NCBI RefSeq assembly: GCF_000961885.1 | Contig: NZ_JZKH01000002.1 | Span: 62,001-126,000 of the forward strand | DNA: 64,000 nt | Direction of reading: 5' to 3' | Origin: Streptomyces rubellomurinus | GTDB lineage: Bacteria; Actinomycetota; Actinomycetes; Streptomycetales; Streptomycetaceae | Part shown: piece by piece, positions 47,704-57,028 of the stretch | Layout of the letters: the number at the start of each line of letters is the position of its first letter | Position numbering within the stretch: position 1 is the first letter of the stretch | Notes under the pieces: generated by a model | Databases searched by the model: none | What the model saw: the letters and a program-made list of their open reading frames with translations, nothing else | Told to the model about the DNA's origin: nothing | Position numbers and translations under genes: made by a program

Positions 47704-48450
47704 CTAGCCTTCGGGCAGTTCGAGCACGGCGAGCACCGGCAGGTGGTCGGTGGCGGCCCGCAGGTCGGCCTCGGTGACGCCGGGCAGCCCGTGCGGGACG
47801 CCGCAGCCGAGCACGGTGATCCCGGGCGTGGCGAACACCGCGTCGATCCGCTGGTACGGCCGCTCGGGCACCGAGGTGAACTCGCCGCCCCAGGGCGCGG
47901 TCGGGTGGCCGTCCTGCAGCCGGGAGGCCAGCAGCCGCCAGCCCGGCCCGTCCGGGTGCTCGTTGAAGTCCCCCGCCACGATGCCGAGTTCGGCGATCCG
48001 CAGCTGGTCGAGCAGCAGCTCGAACTGCCCGTACCGCTCCTCGGCGTCCAGGCTGAGGTGGCAGCTGGTGACGGTGAACGGCGCCGTGCCGGGCAGCCGC
48101 AGCAGCGCGCTCGCGAAGCCCCGGGCGTGCAGGCCGCGGGTCTTGGGCAGCAGCCGGTCGTGGACGGCCAGCACCCGCACCGCGCCGGGCCGGCCGAGCA
48201 GCAGCGGCCCGGCGGCCGTCCGTCCGCCGCCGGCCAGCACGACCGTCCCGGTGCTCCGGGCCAGCCAGGCCGCCTGGCCCTCCGGCCGCCAGTAGCGCGG
48301 CGACTCCTGGACGCAGACCAGGTCGGGCGCGCAGGCCCGGACCACCCGGGCCAGCGCCCGCCGGTCGTCCCGCAGCGAGCGGATGTTGTAGCTGAGCAGG
48401 CGCAGCCGGCGCGGGCCGGGCGGCGGCGGTTCGACGGGCGCGGCGGGCAT
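47704..48450 (-). CDS. Endonuclease/exonuclease/phosphatase family protein
   Basis: The 248-residue protein has the EEP fold signatures: LLSYNIRSLRDD, VCVQESPRYW (catalytic Glu), CHLSLDAEERYGQ, VAGDFNEHPDGPGW (Asp-x-Asn), RIDAVFATPG and ATDHLPVLAVL (Asp-His). All catalytic positions are present, so it should be an active metal-dependent phosphoesterase or nuclease; the substrate is unknown. There is no signal peptide. ATG 48450 with GGGGAGG upstream. Confidence 0.92.
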   Translation of the reverse strand: MPAAPVEPPPPGPRRLRLLSYNIRSLRDDRRALARVVRACAPDLVCVQESPRYWRPEGQAAWLARSTGTVVLAGGGRTAAGPLLLGRPGAVRVLAVHDRLLPKTRGLHARGFASALLRLPGTAPFTVTSCHLSLDAEERYGQFELLLDQLRIAELGIVAGDFNEHPDGPGWRLLASRLQDGHPTAPWGGEFTSVPERPYQRIDAVFATPGITVLGCGVPHGLPGVTEADLRAATDHLPVLAVLELPEG

Positions 48451-48608
48451 GGTCCTCCCCGGGACGACGGCACTGCCCCCGACCGTAGTCGGACGACGGC
48501 GGTTCCCGCCCGGCATGCGTCGGCGGCGGCGCGTCCGGGATTGGTCGGGGCCCGGTCGCACCGCCGCCGGCGGGCTTGGTTCCCCCTGAGGCGAAGGGGG
48601 AGCAACCG

Positions 48609-49550
48609 TCAGGTGCGGGCGAGGTCCGCCGCGCCGACGATGCCGGCCGCGGAGCCCATCGAGGCCAGCACGACCTCGGCGCGGGGGCGGTGCACGCCAC
48701 CGGTCAGGTAGTGCTCGAAGGCCTTGGCGACCGGGTCGAGCAGGAGCCGGCCGGAGTCGGAGACGCCGCCGCCGAGCACGAACACCGCCGGGTCGAACAG
48801 CGCGGCGAGGTCGGCCATGCCGCGGCCGAGCCAGTCGGCGAGCTCGCTGTAGCACTCCAGGGCGAGCGGGTCGCCGGCCTCGGCCGCCTCGGTGATGTGG
48901 ATGCCGCGGATGGTCTCGGCGACGCCGTCGTTGAGCTCCAGCATCCGCTTGCCGCGCACCGGGTCGGCGGCGGCCTTCTCCCGGCCGTAGCGGCGCAGCG
49001 CCCGCCCGGAGCCGTACTGCTCCCAGCAGCCCTTGCCGCCGCAGCCGCACGGCAGGCCGTCCGGGACCATGTTGAGGTGGCCGATCTCGCCGGCCACGCC
49101 GAAGCGGCCGCGGTGCAGCCGCCCGTCCAGGACGATGCCGCCGCCGATGCCGGTGCCCACGGTGATCAGCACCATGTCCTGGTGGTCGGCGGCCGCGCCG
49201 AAGCGGAACTCGGCCCAGGCGGCGCAGTTGGCGTCGTTCTCGACGACGGTGTCCAGGCCGGTGAGTTCCTCGATCCGGCCGCGCAGCGGCTCGTTCTCCC
49301 AGTCGATGTTGGGGGCGAAGATCACCGTCGAGCGGTTGCTGTCGACGAAGCCGGGGGCGCCGACGCCGACCGCGGCGACGCCGGGGTGCTGCTCCTTCAG
49401 CTCGCGCACGGCCTGCGCGATGGCGTCGACCGCCCACTGCGGGTCCGCCGGGGTGGGCACCCTGGTCCGGGCGAGGATCGCGCCCGCCTCGTCGACCACG
49501 CCTGCCGCGATCTTGGTCCCGCCGACATCGACGCCGATGGTCAGAGCCAT
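48609..49550 (-). CDS. glkA: ROK-family glucokinase GlkA
   Basis: GlkA phosphorylates glucose with ATP and is central to carbon catabolite repression in Streptomyces. The 313-residue ROK protein has the ATP motif IGVDVGGTKIAAGVV, GVGAPGFVD, ENDANCAAWAE, ITVGTGIGGGIVLDG, GEIGHLNMVPDG and the ROK zinc motif CGCGGKGCWEQYGSG. Length and position match S. coelicolor glkA (SCO2126). ATG at 49550; its promoter region carries an inverted repeat. Confidence 0.96.
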   Translation of the reverse strand: MALTIGVDVGGTKIAAGVVDEAGAILARTRVPTPADPQWAVDAIAQAVRELKEQHPGVAAVGVGAPGFVDSNRSTVIFAPNIDWENEPLRGRIEELTGLDTVVENDANCAAWAEFRFGAAADHQDMVLITVGTGIGGGIVLDGRLHRGRFGVAGEIGHLNMVPDGLPCGCGGKGCWEQYGSGRALRRYGREKAAADPVRGKRMLELNDGVAETIRGIHITEAAEAGDPLALECYSELADWLGRGMADLAALFDPAVFVLGGGVSDSGRLLLDPVAKAFEHYLTGGVHRPRAEVVLASMGSAAGIVGAADLART

Positions 49551-49627
49551 GTGTCCCTCAGCTATTCACTCGTTCCCGCTGGACGGAACGGTACCGCCCA
49601 ACCCAGCCCCCGTACACCTCCCCGCAT

Positions 49628-49655
49628 ACATTATCCGAAGACAATTCCGGCACAA
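49628..49655 (-). promoter_or_regulatory. Predicted glkA promoter
   Basis: On the minus strand TTGTGC (49655-49650), a 16-bp spacer and TAATGT (49633-49628) form a plausible sigma-HrdB promoter, in an AT-rich patch. The leader would be about 70 nt. Confidence 0.5.
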
Positions 49656-49667
49656 CCGGGCCGGAAT
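49644..49667. promoter_or_regulatory. Inverted repeat overlapping the glkA -35
   Basis: ATTCCGGC, 8-nt spacer, GCCGGAAT: a perfect 8-bp inverted repeat covering the predicted -35 box of glkA, as expected of a repressor operator. Confidence 0.5.
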
Positions 49668-49742
49668 CCTTTAAAAGTCGTATCAATCTCCCCCCCTCGT
49701 GACGCACGCGAGCGAGGCGATCACGCTTCGGAATCTACGGAT

Positions 49743-50177
49743 TCACTGCTTGGCGGAGGGCCCGTCAGGGGTGTCGAGGTCGATCTTCTCCGCGGGGGCG
49801 CCCGGGCCGGCCGTCCAGCGGCTCTCGTGGCCGGCCACGGCGGCGCGGTAGGCGGCCAGCAGCTCGGCCCCGGCGGCGGCCAGCCCGGAACCGGCGGCGG
49901 CGAGGTGGGCGTAGACCTCCGGCTGCTGGGTGCGCAGGCGGTCGGCCAGCCCGGCGAGGGTGATCAGGGTGTCGGCGCCGGCCGCCTGCGCCTTCTCGCC
50001 GACCGCGCCGGCGAAGCGGCGGACCTCGTCCACCAGCGGGCCCAGCTCCGGCCCGAACGGGCTGCCCGGCGCACCGCCGCCCTCGCCGGCCCCGGCCGCG
50101 TTCGCGTCGGCGGACGGCTCGACGGGCGGCTCGACGGGCGGCTCGACGGGCTCGGTACGGTCGTCGGTGCTGGTCAT
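49743..50177 (-). CDS. DUF5304 family protein
   Basis: The 144-residue protein matches the Streptomyces DUF5304 family: an acidic Pro/Glu N-terminus with VEPPVEPPVEP, then a helical core (LGPLVDEVRRFAGAVGEKAQ, ELLAAYRAAVAGHESRW) and the C-terminal KIDLD. Function unknown. ATG 50177 with GAGGAGG upstream. It is the last of three same-strand genes (SRPBCC, ArsA-like, DUF5304). Confidence 0.88.
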   Translation of the reverse strand: MTSTDDRTEPVEPPVEPPVEPSADANAAGAGEGGGAPGSPFGPELGPLVDEVRRFAGAVGEKAQAAGADTLITLAGLADRLRTQQPEVYAHLAAAGSGLAAAGAELLAAYRAAVAGHESRWTAGPGAPAEKIDLDTPDGPSAKQ

Positions 50178-50347
50178 CGCGGGCGCCTCCTCAGCCGTGG
50201 CCGCACCGCGCGGCCCCCGCCCCGACGCTACCCGAACGGCCGCAGGGCCCCGGCCGGCCGGAACCGGCCCGCGAAGCCCGCGAAGCCCGCGAAGCAGACG
50301 GAGCCGCGAAACCCGTGGCCCCGGCGACGCCGCGACGTCCGCGGAGC

Positions 50348-51520
50348 TCAGCCGCGCGGCCAGAGCGCCGGATCCGGCGCGAACCGCACCGCGAGCACCC
50401 CGTCGCCCAGCCCGGCCCCCGCCACCGTGCAGCGGCGCAGCGCCGAGGGCAGGGCGAGCACCCGGCGGTGCGTGCCGACCCCGACCACGAGTTCGTCGCC
50501 CCGGCGGACCAGGTCCAGCTCGGCGCGGTCGGCGCCGGGCAGGTCGAGGTGCCAGACCAGCAGGCCCTCCTCGGCGAGCCGGTCCTCGACGGCCCAGGGC
50601 TGCGGCGCCAGCCGCTCGGGCCCCTCCCCGTCGCCGTACAGCCGCTCGGCGACGGCCTCCAGGGTGGCCTCGGCCGGGCCGGTGACCAGCACCGGCGCAT
50701 CGGTCTCGGCGGCGAGCGCGGTCAGCTCCTCCGCCCGGCGGCGGGCCAGCGCGGCCAGCCACGGGTCGGGCGAGTCGACGGCGCCCTCGGGCAGCGCGCC
50801 GTGCACCACCACGGCGTCCGGCCGGTGCCCGTGCAGGGCCAGCCCGGCCCGGATCCGGCGCAGTTCCCCGTACGGGTGGCCGTCCGCGGGCACGACGAGC
50901 CGGATGCTGGTGCCGGGGTCGGTGATCGCCGCGCGGGACTCGGCGAGGGCCGCGGCGGCCTTGCCGCGCCCCTCGTACAGCCACTCGGCCGGCATCGGGA
51001 CGCCGGCCAGGCCGGCCAGCAGCGGGCGCAGCGCCCGGGCGGCCTGCCGCTGTTCGGGGACGAGCCGGTCCAGGTAGCGGGTGAGCTGTTCGGGCAGGGC
51101 GAGGGTGGCGATGAGTTCGGCGGGCGGCGGGGCGAGCACCACCAGGACGTCGTCGTCGGCGGCGGGCAGGGCGCGCAGCAGGGCGAGCCGGGCGATGCCG
51201 GGGAGGGCGGTGAGCTCCTCCGGGTCGAGCCGGTCGGCGCCGAGCAGGTCGAACAGCGGGGAGAGCTTGTCGGTCAGCTCGCCGACCGCGTAGCGGAAGG
51301 CGGCCTGCTCGTCGATCCGGGAGACGGTCAGCCCGGGTGCGTACGCGGCCGGTTCGGGCTCCAGGCGGGTGCCGAGCGCGGCGTCGAGCGCGCGGTGCGG
51401 GTCGTCGGCGGCGAGCAGCCAGGTGCGGTGGCCGCGCCGGGCGGCGTGCAGGGCGGTGGCGGCGGCCACCGCGGGCGCGCCCGCGTCACCGCTGATCAGG
51501 ATGGTGCGCTTCGCCGTCAT
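50348..51520 (-). CDS. ArsA/Get3-like ATPase with degenerate P-loop
   Basis: The 390-residue protein resembles bacterial anion-transporting ATPase (ArsA) homologues in layout: N-terminal nucleotide domain (RTILISGDAGAPAVAAATALHAARRGHRTWLLAADDPH), middle helical insert, and a C-terminal all-beta part (LVWHLDLPGADRAELDLVRRGDELVVGVG) like the alpha-crystallin-type domain of ArsA_HSP20. The P-loop reads GDAGAPAVAAAT, lacking both lysines of GKGGVGKT, so ATP hydrolysis is doubtful. ATG 51520. Confidence 0.85.
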   Translation of the reverse strand: MTAKRTILISGDAGAPAVAAATALHAARRGHRTWLLAADDPHRALDAALGTRLEPEPAAYAPGLTVSRIDEQAAFRYAVGELTDKLSPLFDLLGADRLDPEELTALPGIARLALLRALPAADDDVLVVLAPPPAELIATLALPEQLTRYLDRLVPEQRQAARALRPLLAGLAGVPMPAEWLYEGRGKAAAALAESRAAITDPGTSIRLVVPADGHPYGELRRIRAGLALHGHRPDAVVVHGALPEGAVDSPDPWLAALARRRAEELTALAAETDAPVLVTGPAEATLEAVAERLYGDGEGPERLAPQPWAVEDRLAEEGLLVWHLDLPGADRAELDLVRRGDELVVGVGTHRRVLALPSALRRCTVAGAGLGDGVLAVRFAPDPALWPRG

Positions 51521-51583
51521 GCCGCCCGGCCCCCGTTCCCGCCGCCGTGTCCCGTTCCCGTTCCCGTTTCCGTTCCCGCTCCG

Positions 51584-52033
51584 TCAGCTCTTGGCGGCGG
51601 TGTCCTCGACGCGCTTCTTCAGGCCGGCCAGCGCGCGGTCGATGATGACCTTCTCGGCCTTGCGCTTGATCATGCCGAGCATCGGGATCTTGACGTCCAC
51701 GGCGAGCTGGTAGGTGACCTCGGTGCGGCCGCCGGCGACCGGGGCGAGGGTGTAGGAGCCGTCCAGCGAGCGGAGCATCTGGCTGCGGACGAGGGTCCAG
51801 GCGCTCTCGCGGTCGCCGTCCCAGGTGTAGGCGAGGACGTGCTCGTCGCGGATGGCACCGGCGTCGAGCAGCAGTCGGACCTCGGAGGCGCGGCCGTCCG
51901 GGCCGGTCGCCAGGACCTCGACCTCCTTGACCTCGCCGGTCCAGGCCGGGTAGGCGGCGAAGTCGGCGATCACGGCCATGACCGTGGCCGGGGTCGCGTC
52001 GATGGTGATGCTCGACCTGGTGTGCTCCGCCAT
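51584..52033 (-). CDS. SRPBCC (START-like) family protein
   Basis: The 149-residue protein has the SRPBCC/polyketide cyclase fold: SSITIDATPATVMAVIADFAAYPAWTGEVKEVEVL, a central beta-sheet and a long C-terminal helix (MIKRKAEKVIIDRALAGLKKRVED). Such proteins bind hydrophobic ligands. It is divergent from the acyl-CoA synthetase, so a lipid-related role is possible. ATG 52033 with GGAGGG 7 bp upstream. Confidence 0.92.
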   Translation of the reverse strand: MAEHTRSSITIDATPATVMAVIADFAAYPAWTGEVKEVEVLATGPDGRASEVRLLLDAGAIRDEHVLAYTWDGDRESAWTLVRSQMLRSLDGSYTLAPVAGGRTEVTYQLAVDVKIPMLGMIKRKAEKVIIDRALAGLKKRVEDTAAKS

Positions 52034-52437
52034 GGAATGACCCTCCGCGTCGTCCTGCTGCCTGCCGGTCCGGTCGAGTCCCCGCTCGGGCCGGTCCGCC
52101 CGGAGCAGGCTACCGCGCCCGGGTGCGGCGCCCGACTGTCGGCCCTACGGGCACGGGCGCCGGCGACGGCCCGGCACCGGGGCGGTACGGGCCCGGCGGC
52201 GGCCCGGCGGCCACCCGGCCGAGGCATGACGGCAGCTCGGGCGCGGTGGCCGGCGCGGAATGCTACCGACCGGTCACCCCCCGTCTGTCGTAGGGTGCCA
52301 TTCGAACGACCCGGTCACGGCCTGGTCGAACCCGCCCGGATGTGACACTTCGAACACCGGACCCGACCCCCTGGCCGTAGCCGCCTACCGGGCAGTAACG
52401 TCCTGCCGTCCCGCAGCGTCGCGAACGAGGAGCAGTC
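52034..52437. promoter_or_regulatory. Divergent gap between SRPBCC and acyl-CoA synthetase genes
   Basis: The 404 bp gap has no gene. TAACGT at 52396-52401 is a plausible -10 for the acyl-CoA synthetase with a leader of about 30 nt. TCGAAC occurs three times between about 52302 and 52355, possibly binding sites for a regulator. Confidence 0.4.
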
Positions 52438-54231
52438 TTGCTCGACTTCAGCCTTCCGGCCCTCTACCAGGTACCGAGCGGCGGTAACCTCTCCGACCTC
52501 GTGCACCAGAACGCCGAGCGGCACCCGGACGTCGCCGTCCTCAGCCGCAAGGTGGACGGCCAGTGGCAGGAGTTGACCGCCGCCCAGTTCCTGGTGGAGG
52601 TGCACGCCGCGGCGAAGGGCCTGATCGCCTCGGGCGTGCGCCCGGGCGACCGCGTGGGCATCATGTCGCGGACGCGCTACGAGTGGACGCTGCTGGACTT
52701 CGCGATCTGGACGGCCGGGGCGATCGTCGTCCCGGTGTACGAGACCTCCTCCGCCGAGCAGGTCCAGTGGATCCTCGGGGACTCCGGCGCCGTCGCCGTG
52801 ATCACCGAGACCGACCAGCACCGCAGGACGGTCGAGGACGTCCGCGACCGGCTGCCGGAGCTGAAGCACACCTGGCAGATCGAGCAGGGCGCGATCGCCG
52901 CGCTGGCCGAGGCCGGCCGCCAGGTCGCCGACACGACCGTCACCGAGCGCCGCTCGATCGCCACCGCCGACACGATCGCGACCATCGTCTACACCTCCGG
53001 CACCACCGGCCGCCCGAAGGGCTGTCAGCTGACGCACGCCAACTTCATGGCCGAGTGCGGCAACGTGGTGGAGCGGCTGGCCCCGCTGTTCCGCACCGGC
53101 GAGAGCTCGGTCCTGCTGTTCCTGCCGCTGGCCCACGTGCTCGGCCGGATCGCCGAGATCGCCCCGGCGATGGCGCCGATCAAGCTGGGCCACGTCTCCG
53201 ACATCCGGGACGTCACCGCCGAGCTGGCCGCCTTCCGGCCGACCCTGATCCTCGGCGTGCCCAGAGTCTTCGAGAAGGTCTACAACACCGCCCGCGCCAA
53301 GGCCCAGGCCGACGGCAAGGGCAAGATCTTCGACAAGGCCGCCGAGACCGCGATCGCCTACAGCCGGGCGCTGGACGCCGGCGGCGCGGGCCTGGTCCTG
53401 CGGATCAAGCACGCGGTCTTCGACAAGCTGGTCTACAGCAAGCTGCGCGCGGCCCTCGGCGGCCGGGCCACCCACGCGATCTCCGGCGGCGCCCCGCTCG
53501 GCGAGCGGCTGGGCCACTTCTACCGGGGCATCGGCTTCACCGTCCTGGAGGGCTACGGCCTGACGGAGACCTGCGCGGCCACCACCTTCAACCCGTGGGA
53601 CAAGCCGAAGATCGGCACGGTCGGCCAGCCCGTCCCCGGCTCCGCCGTCCGGGTCGGCGACGACGGCGAGGTCTTCTTCAAGGGCCCGCACGTCTTCACC
53701 GGCTACTGGAACAACCCGCAGGCCACCGCCGACGCCCTCAAGGACGGCTGGATGGCCAGCGGCGACATCGGCTCGCTGGACTCCGAGGGCTACCTGACCA
53801 TCACCGGCCGCAAGAAGGAGATCATCGTCACGGCCGGCGGCAAGAACGTCGCCCCGGCCGTGATCGAGGACCGCATCCGGGCGCACGCCCTGGTCGGCGA
53901 GGTCATGGTGGTGGGCGACCGCAAGCCGTTCGTCGCCTGCCTGATCACCGTCGACCCGGACTTCTTCCCCAAGTGGAAGGAGCTGAACGGCAAGCCCGCC
54001 GGCGCCACCGTCGCCGACCTCGCGGACGACCCGGAGCTGCTGGCCGCGCTGCAGGCCGCCGTGGACGACGGCAACAAGGCGGTCTCGCACGCCGAGGCGG
54101 TCAAGAAGTTCCGCCTGCTGGACACCGAGTTCTCCGAGGAGAGCGGCCACCTGACGCCCTCGCTGAAGCTCAAGCGCAACCTGGTGCTGAAGGACTTCGC
54201 GGCCGACGTGGAGGCCATCTACCAGAAGTAG
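52438..54231 (+). CDS. Long-chain fatty acyl-CoA synthetase (AMP-forming)
   Basis: The 597-residue ANL-superfamily ligase activates fatty acids. The P-loop YTSGTTGRPKGCQLTH is near residue 183, HVLGRIAEI and EGYGLTETCAATTFNPW follow, then GDIGSLDSEGYLTITGRKKEIIVTAGGKNVAP with the C-terminal hinge Asp/Lys. It belongs with FadD15-type enzymes. The start is TTG at 52438, with GAGGAG upstream; no ATG is near. Confidence 0.95.
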   Translation: MLDFSLPALYQVPSGGNLSDLVHQNAERHPDVAVLSRKVDGQWQELTAAQFLVEVHAAAKGLIASGVRPGDRVGIMSRTRYEWTLLDFAIWTAGAIVVPVYETSSAEQVQWILGDSGAVAVITETDQHRRTVEDVRDRLPELKHTWQIEQGAIAALAEAGRQVADTTVTERRSIATADTIATIVYTSGTTGRPKGCQLTHANFMAECGNVVERLAPLFRTGESSVLLFLPLAHVLGRIAEIAPAMAPIKLGHVSDIRDVTAELAAFRPTLILGVPRVFEKVYNTARAKAQADGKGKIFDKAAETAIAYSRALDAGGAGLVLRIKHAVFDKLVYSKLRAALGGRATHAISGGAPLGERLGHFYRGIGFTVLEGYGLTETCAATTFNPWDKPKIGTVGQPVPGSAVRVGDDGEVFFKGPHVFTGYWNNPQATADALKDGWMASGDIGSLDSEGYLTITGRKKEIIVTAGGKNVAPAVIEDRIRAHALVGEVMVVGDRKPFVACLITVDPDFFPKWKELNGKPAGATVADLADDPELLAALQAAVDDGNKAVSHAEAVKKFRLLDTEFSEESGHLTPSLKLKRNLVLKDFAADVEAIYQK

Positions 54232-54246
54232 CGCACGCGTACCGAG

Positions 54247-54273
54247 AGGGCCCCGGACACCGTCCGGGGCCCT
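54247..54273 (+). terminator. Hairpin after acyl-CoA synthetase
   Basis: AGGGCCCCGGAC, ACC, GTCCGGGGCCCT: a perfect 12-bp stem with a 3-nt loop, 15 bp after the stop, between convergent genes. Confidence 0.85.
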
Positions 54274-54302
54274 TCGCCGCGTCAGCCGTCAAACGTCAGC
54301 CG

Positions 54303-55439
54303 TCAGCCCGCCAGCAGCGAAGTCAGCCGCCCGGCCAGCAGGTCCCAGCGCCAGGAGCGCTCCACCCAGCGCCGCCCGGCCTCGCCCATGCTCCGGCGCA
54401 GCTCCTCGTCCCGCAGCAGCCGGACGATCCGCTCCGCGGCCGCCGCGGCCGAGCCGCCGGGCACCACGTACCCCGTCTCGCCCTCCAGCACGGCGTCGGG
54501 CGCGCCGCCGGAGTCCCCCGCGACCACCGGCAGGCCGGTCGCCGAGGCCTCCAGGTAGACGATCCCCAGCCCCTCCACGTCCAGCCCGCCGCGCCTGGTG
54601 CGGCAGGGCATCGCGAAGACGTCCCCGGCCCCGTAGTGGGCGGGTAGCTCCTCCCACGGCACCGAGCCGGTGAACCGCACCGAGGCCCGCACGCCCCGGG
54701 CGTCCGCCAGCTTCTCCAGGTCCGCCCGGTACGGGCCGCCGCCGACGATCAGCAGCACGGCGTCCGGCACGTCGGCCAGGATCTGCGGCATCGCCTCGAT
54801 CAGGGTGTCCTGGCCCTTGCGCGGCACCAGCCGGGAGACGCAGACCACCACCGGCCGGTCGGCCAGGCCGAGCCGCCGGCGCACCTCGGCGCCGCCGGAC
54901 CCGGGGTGGAAGGCCGTCTCGTCCACGCCGGGCGGCAGCTGCACCATCCGGGCCGCGGCCTGCGGCCCGACCGCGCCGGCGATCCGCGAGCGGGTGTACT
55001 CGCCGAGGTAGGTCAGCACGTCGGTGCCCGCGCCGATCCGGCGCAGCAGCTGCCGGGAGCCGGGCAGCTGGGCCCAGGCGGCCTCGTGGCCGTGCGTCAT
55101 GCCGAGCAGCCGGTCGGCGCCGGCCCGGCGCAGCGCGGGGGCCATCAGGCCGAGCGGGGCGGCGGCGCCGAACCACACCGAGTCGCACTTCTCGGCGCGC
55201 AGGATCTCGGCGGCCCGCCGGGTGACCCGCGGTGTGGGAACCATCACCTTCGTGCGGTCCCGGATCACCGGGAACGGCTGCTCGGCGTCGAAGCTCCGCA
55301 CCTCGCTGCTGTCCCGCCAGGTGGAGGCGTAGACCACGACGCTTCCTGCGGGCTGACGGACGGCCATGTTGTGGACGAAGGCCTGGATGCCACCCGGGCG
55401 GGGCGGGAAGTCGTTGGTGACGATCAAGGTTCTGTGCAT
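54303..55439 (-). CDS. GT4 glycosyltransferase, PimB-like phosphatidylinositol mannosyltransferase
   Basis: The 378-residue GT-B enzyme begins MHRTLIVTNDFPPRPGGIQ, strongly like actinobacterial PimB' (GDP-mannose-dependent phosphatidylinositol monomannoside mannosyltransferase). It shows MTHGHEAAWAQLPGSRQLL, VSRLVPRKGQDTLIEAMP and the donor site EGLGIVYLEASATGLPVVAGDSGG with the catalytic Glu residues. It acts at the inner membrane face. ATG 55439 by homology; there is no strong ribosome site. It is divergent from a GT87 membrane mannosyltransferase-like gene, a sensible pairing. Confidence 0.92.
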   Translation of the reverse strand: MHRTLIVTNDFPPRPGGIQAFVHNMAVRQPAGSVVVYASTWRDSSEVRSFDAEQPFPVIRDRTKVMVPTPRVTRRAAEILRAEKCDSVWFGAAAPLGLMAPALRRAGADRLLGMTHGHEAAWAQLPGSRQLLRRIGAGTDVLTYLGEYTRSRIAGAVGPQAAARMVQLPPGVDETAFHPGSGGAEVRRRLGLADRPVVVCVSRLVPRKGQDTLIEAMPQILADVPDAVLLIVGGGPYRADLEKLADARGVRASVRFTGSVPWEELPAHYGAGDVFAMPCRTRRGGLDVEGLGIVYLEASATGLPVVAGDSGGAPDAVLEGETGYVVPGGSAAAAAERIVRLLRDEELRRSMGEAGRRWVERSWRWDLLAGRLTSLLAG

Positions 55440-55656
55440 CGGGCCACGGCTCGCTCGGTAGGGGGTGCTCGGCGCACCGCTGGGTGATCCGTACGATAGG
55501 TCAACACCATGGCCCGCCGGGAACGGAACCGAACACGGCAACCGTTTGACCCCCGGGTCAGTCCTCATACCTAGGCCGCCGGCAAGGGGGCGCGGCCCGG
55601 GCGTCCGTCGGCACGACGCCTCCGGCGAGGACGTCCGAGACGAACGAGGGAGCGCA

Positions 55657-57021
55657 GTGGAATTGGCCCCGGCCACCGAGCCCGGTTCTTCGCGCGGCCG
55701 TCTCGGCCGCCCGCTCGGGGCGCTCGCCGCGCTCGGGGTGACCTGGCTGGCGACCAGGGCGGTGCTGATCCTCGCGATGACCGGGGTCCTGAAGGCGCCG
55801 GGCGGCGACGTCAGCGCCGACGTCTGGATGATCTACCACGCCTGGTACGGCGTGCTGCAGACCGGCACCTTCCCGTTCGACGACGTGACCTGGCAGTACC
55901 CGCCGGGCGCCGCCCTGGTGATCCTGCTGCCGGGCCTGCTGCCCTGGTCGTACCTGGTGTCGTTCTGGGTGATCTGCGGGATCACCGACGCCGTCGCGAC
56001 GGTGCTGCTGGTGCGGACCGGCCTGCGCAGGGGCCGGGCGCTGACCGGCGCCTGGATGTGGGTGGTGGGCGTCCCGCTGCTCGGCCCGATGATCTACAAC
56101 CGCTTCGACCTGATCGTCACCGCGATCGCGCTGGCCGGGCTGCTGGCGCTGGTGCGGCGCCCGGCGGTCGGCGGGCTGCTGCTGGGCCTGGGCGGCATCG
56201 TCAAGCTCTGGCCGCTGATCGGCCTGATCGGCACCCCGTCCGGCCGCCGCACCCGCCGCTCCTGGACGCTGGCGGCGGCGACCGCCGTCTCGGTGGGCTT
56301 CCTGCTGGCGGCCGGGATGAACGGCGCCTTCGGCTTCCTGGCGTTCCAGAAGGAGCGCGGCATCGAGGTGGAGTCGGTCGGCGCGCTGCCGCTGCACATC
56401 GCCCGGATCGCCGGCGGCTGGGACGGCCGGGTCACCATGAACTACGGCTCCCCCGAGATGCTCGGGCCGTGGGTCAGCGTGATCAGCAAGGTGATGCTGG
56501 CCGGCACCGTGCTGGGCTTCGGCTGGCTGCTGCTCTGGCGCTTCACCGCCAAGCGCCGCAACGCGGCCACCATGTACGACGCGGCGCTGTGCGCGCTGCT
56601 GATCTTCGTGGTGACCAGCCGGGTGATCAGCCCGCAGTACCTGGTCTGGCTGGTCGGCGTGGCGGCGGTCTGCCTGACGGTGCGCGGCAGCAGCCAGCGG
56701 CCGGTGGCGCTGCTGATCCTGCTGGCCTGCCCGCTGACCCTGGCCGAGTTCCCCACCATGTTCACCCAGGTGCTGGCCAGCGACCCGGGGGCGATCGCCC
56801 TGCTCGGCACCCGCAACCTGCTGCTGCTGGCCGCCGCGGTCCTCTCCGGCGTCCGGCTGTGGCGGGCCACCCGCGGCCCGGCGCAGCTGCCGGCCACGGT
56901 GGTGCTGGCCCCGCCCGAGCCGGTGTCGGCCGGCTACCCGGTCCGCCCGGGAATCGCGTACGAGCAGGACCTGCTCGACGGCATCGACCACCCGGGCACC
57001 GCGGCGGCCGAGCGGCGCTGA
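55657..57021 (+). CDS. GT87 (DUF2029) family polytopic glycosyltransferase
   Basis: The 454-residue protein has about ten membrane segments from residue 25 on and the GT-C features of GT87 mannosyltransferases: an acidic motif in the first external loop (SADVWMIYHAW), WQYPPGAALVILLPG, YNRFDLIVTAIALAGLL and IVKLWPLIGLIG. These enzymes use polyprenyl-phosphate mannose to extend envelope glycans. GTG 55657 with GAGGGAG upstream; the frame is open further upstream without similarity. Confidence 0.92.
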   Translation: MELAPATEPGSSRGRLGRPLGALAALGVTWLATRAVLILAMTGVLKAPGGDVSADVWMIYHAWYGVLQTGTFPFDDVTWQYPPGAALVILLPGLLPWSYLVSFWVICGITDAVATVLLVRTGLRRGRALTGAWMWVVGVPLLGPMIYNRFDLIVTAIALAGLLALVRRPAVGGLLLGLGGIVKLWPLIGLIGTPSGRRTRRSWTLAAATAVSVGFLLAAGMNGAFGFLAFQKERGIEVESVGALPLHIARIAGGWDGRVTMNYGSPEMLGPWVSVISKVMLAGTVLGFGWLLLWRFTAKRRNAATMYDAALCALLIFVVTSRVISPQYLVWLVGVAAVCLTVRGSSQRPVALLILLACPLTLAEFPTMFTQVLASDPGAIALLGTRNLLLLAAAVLSGVRLWRATRGPAQLPATVVLAPPEPVSAGYPVRPGIAYEQDLLDGIDHPGTAAAERR

Positions 57022-57028
57022 GGACCCC

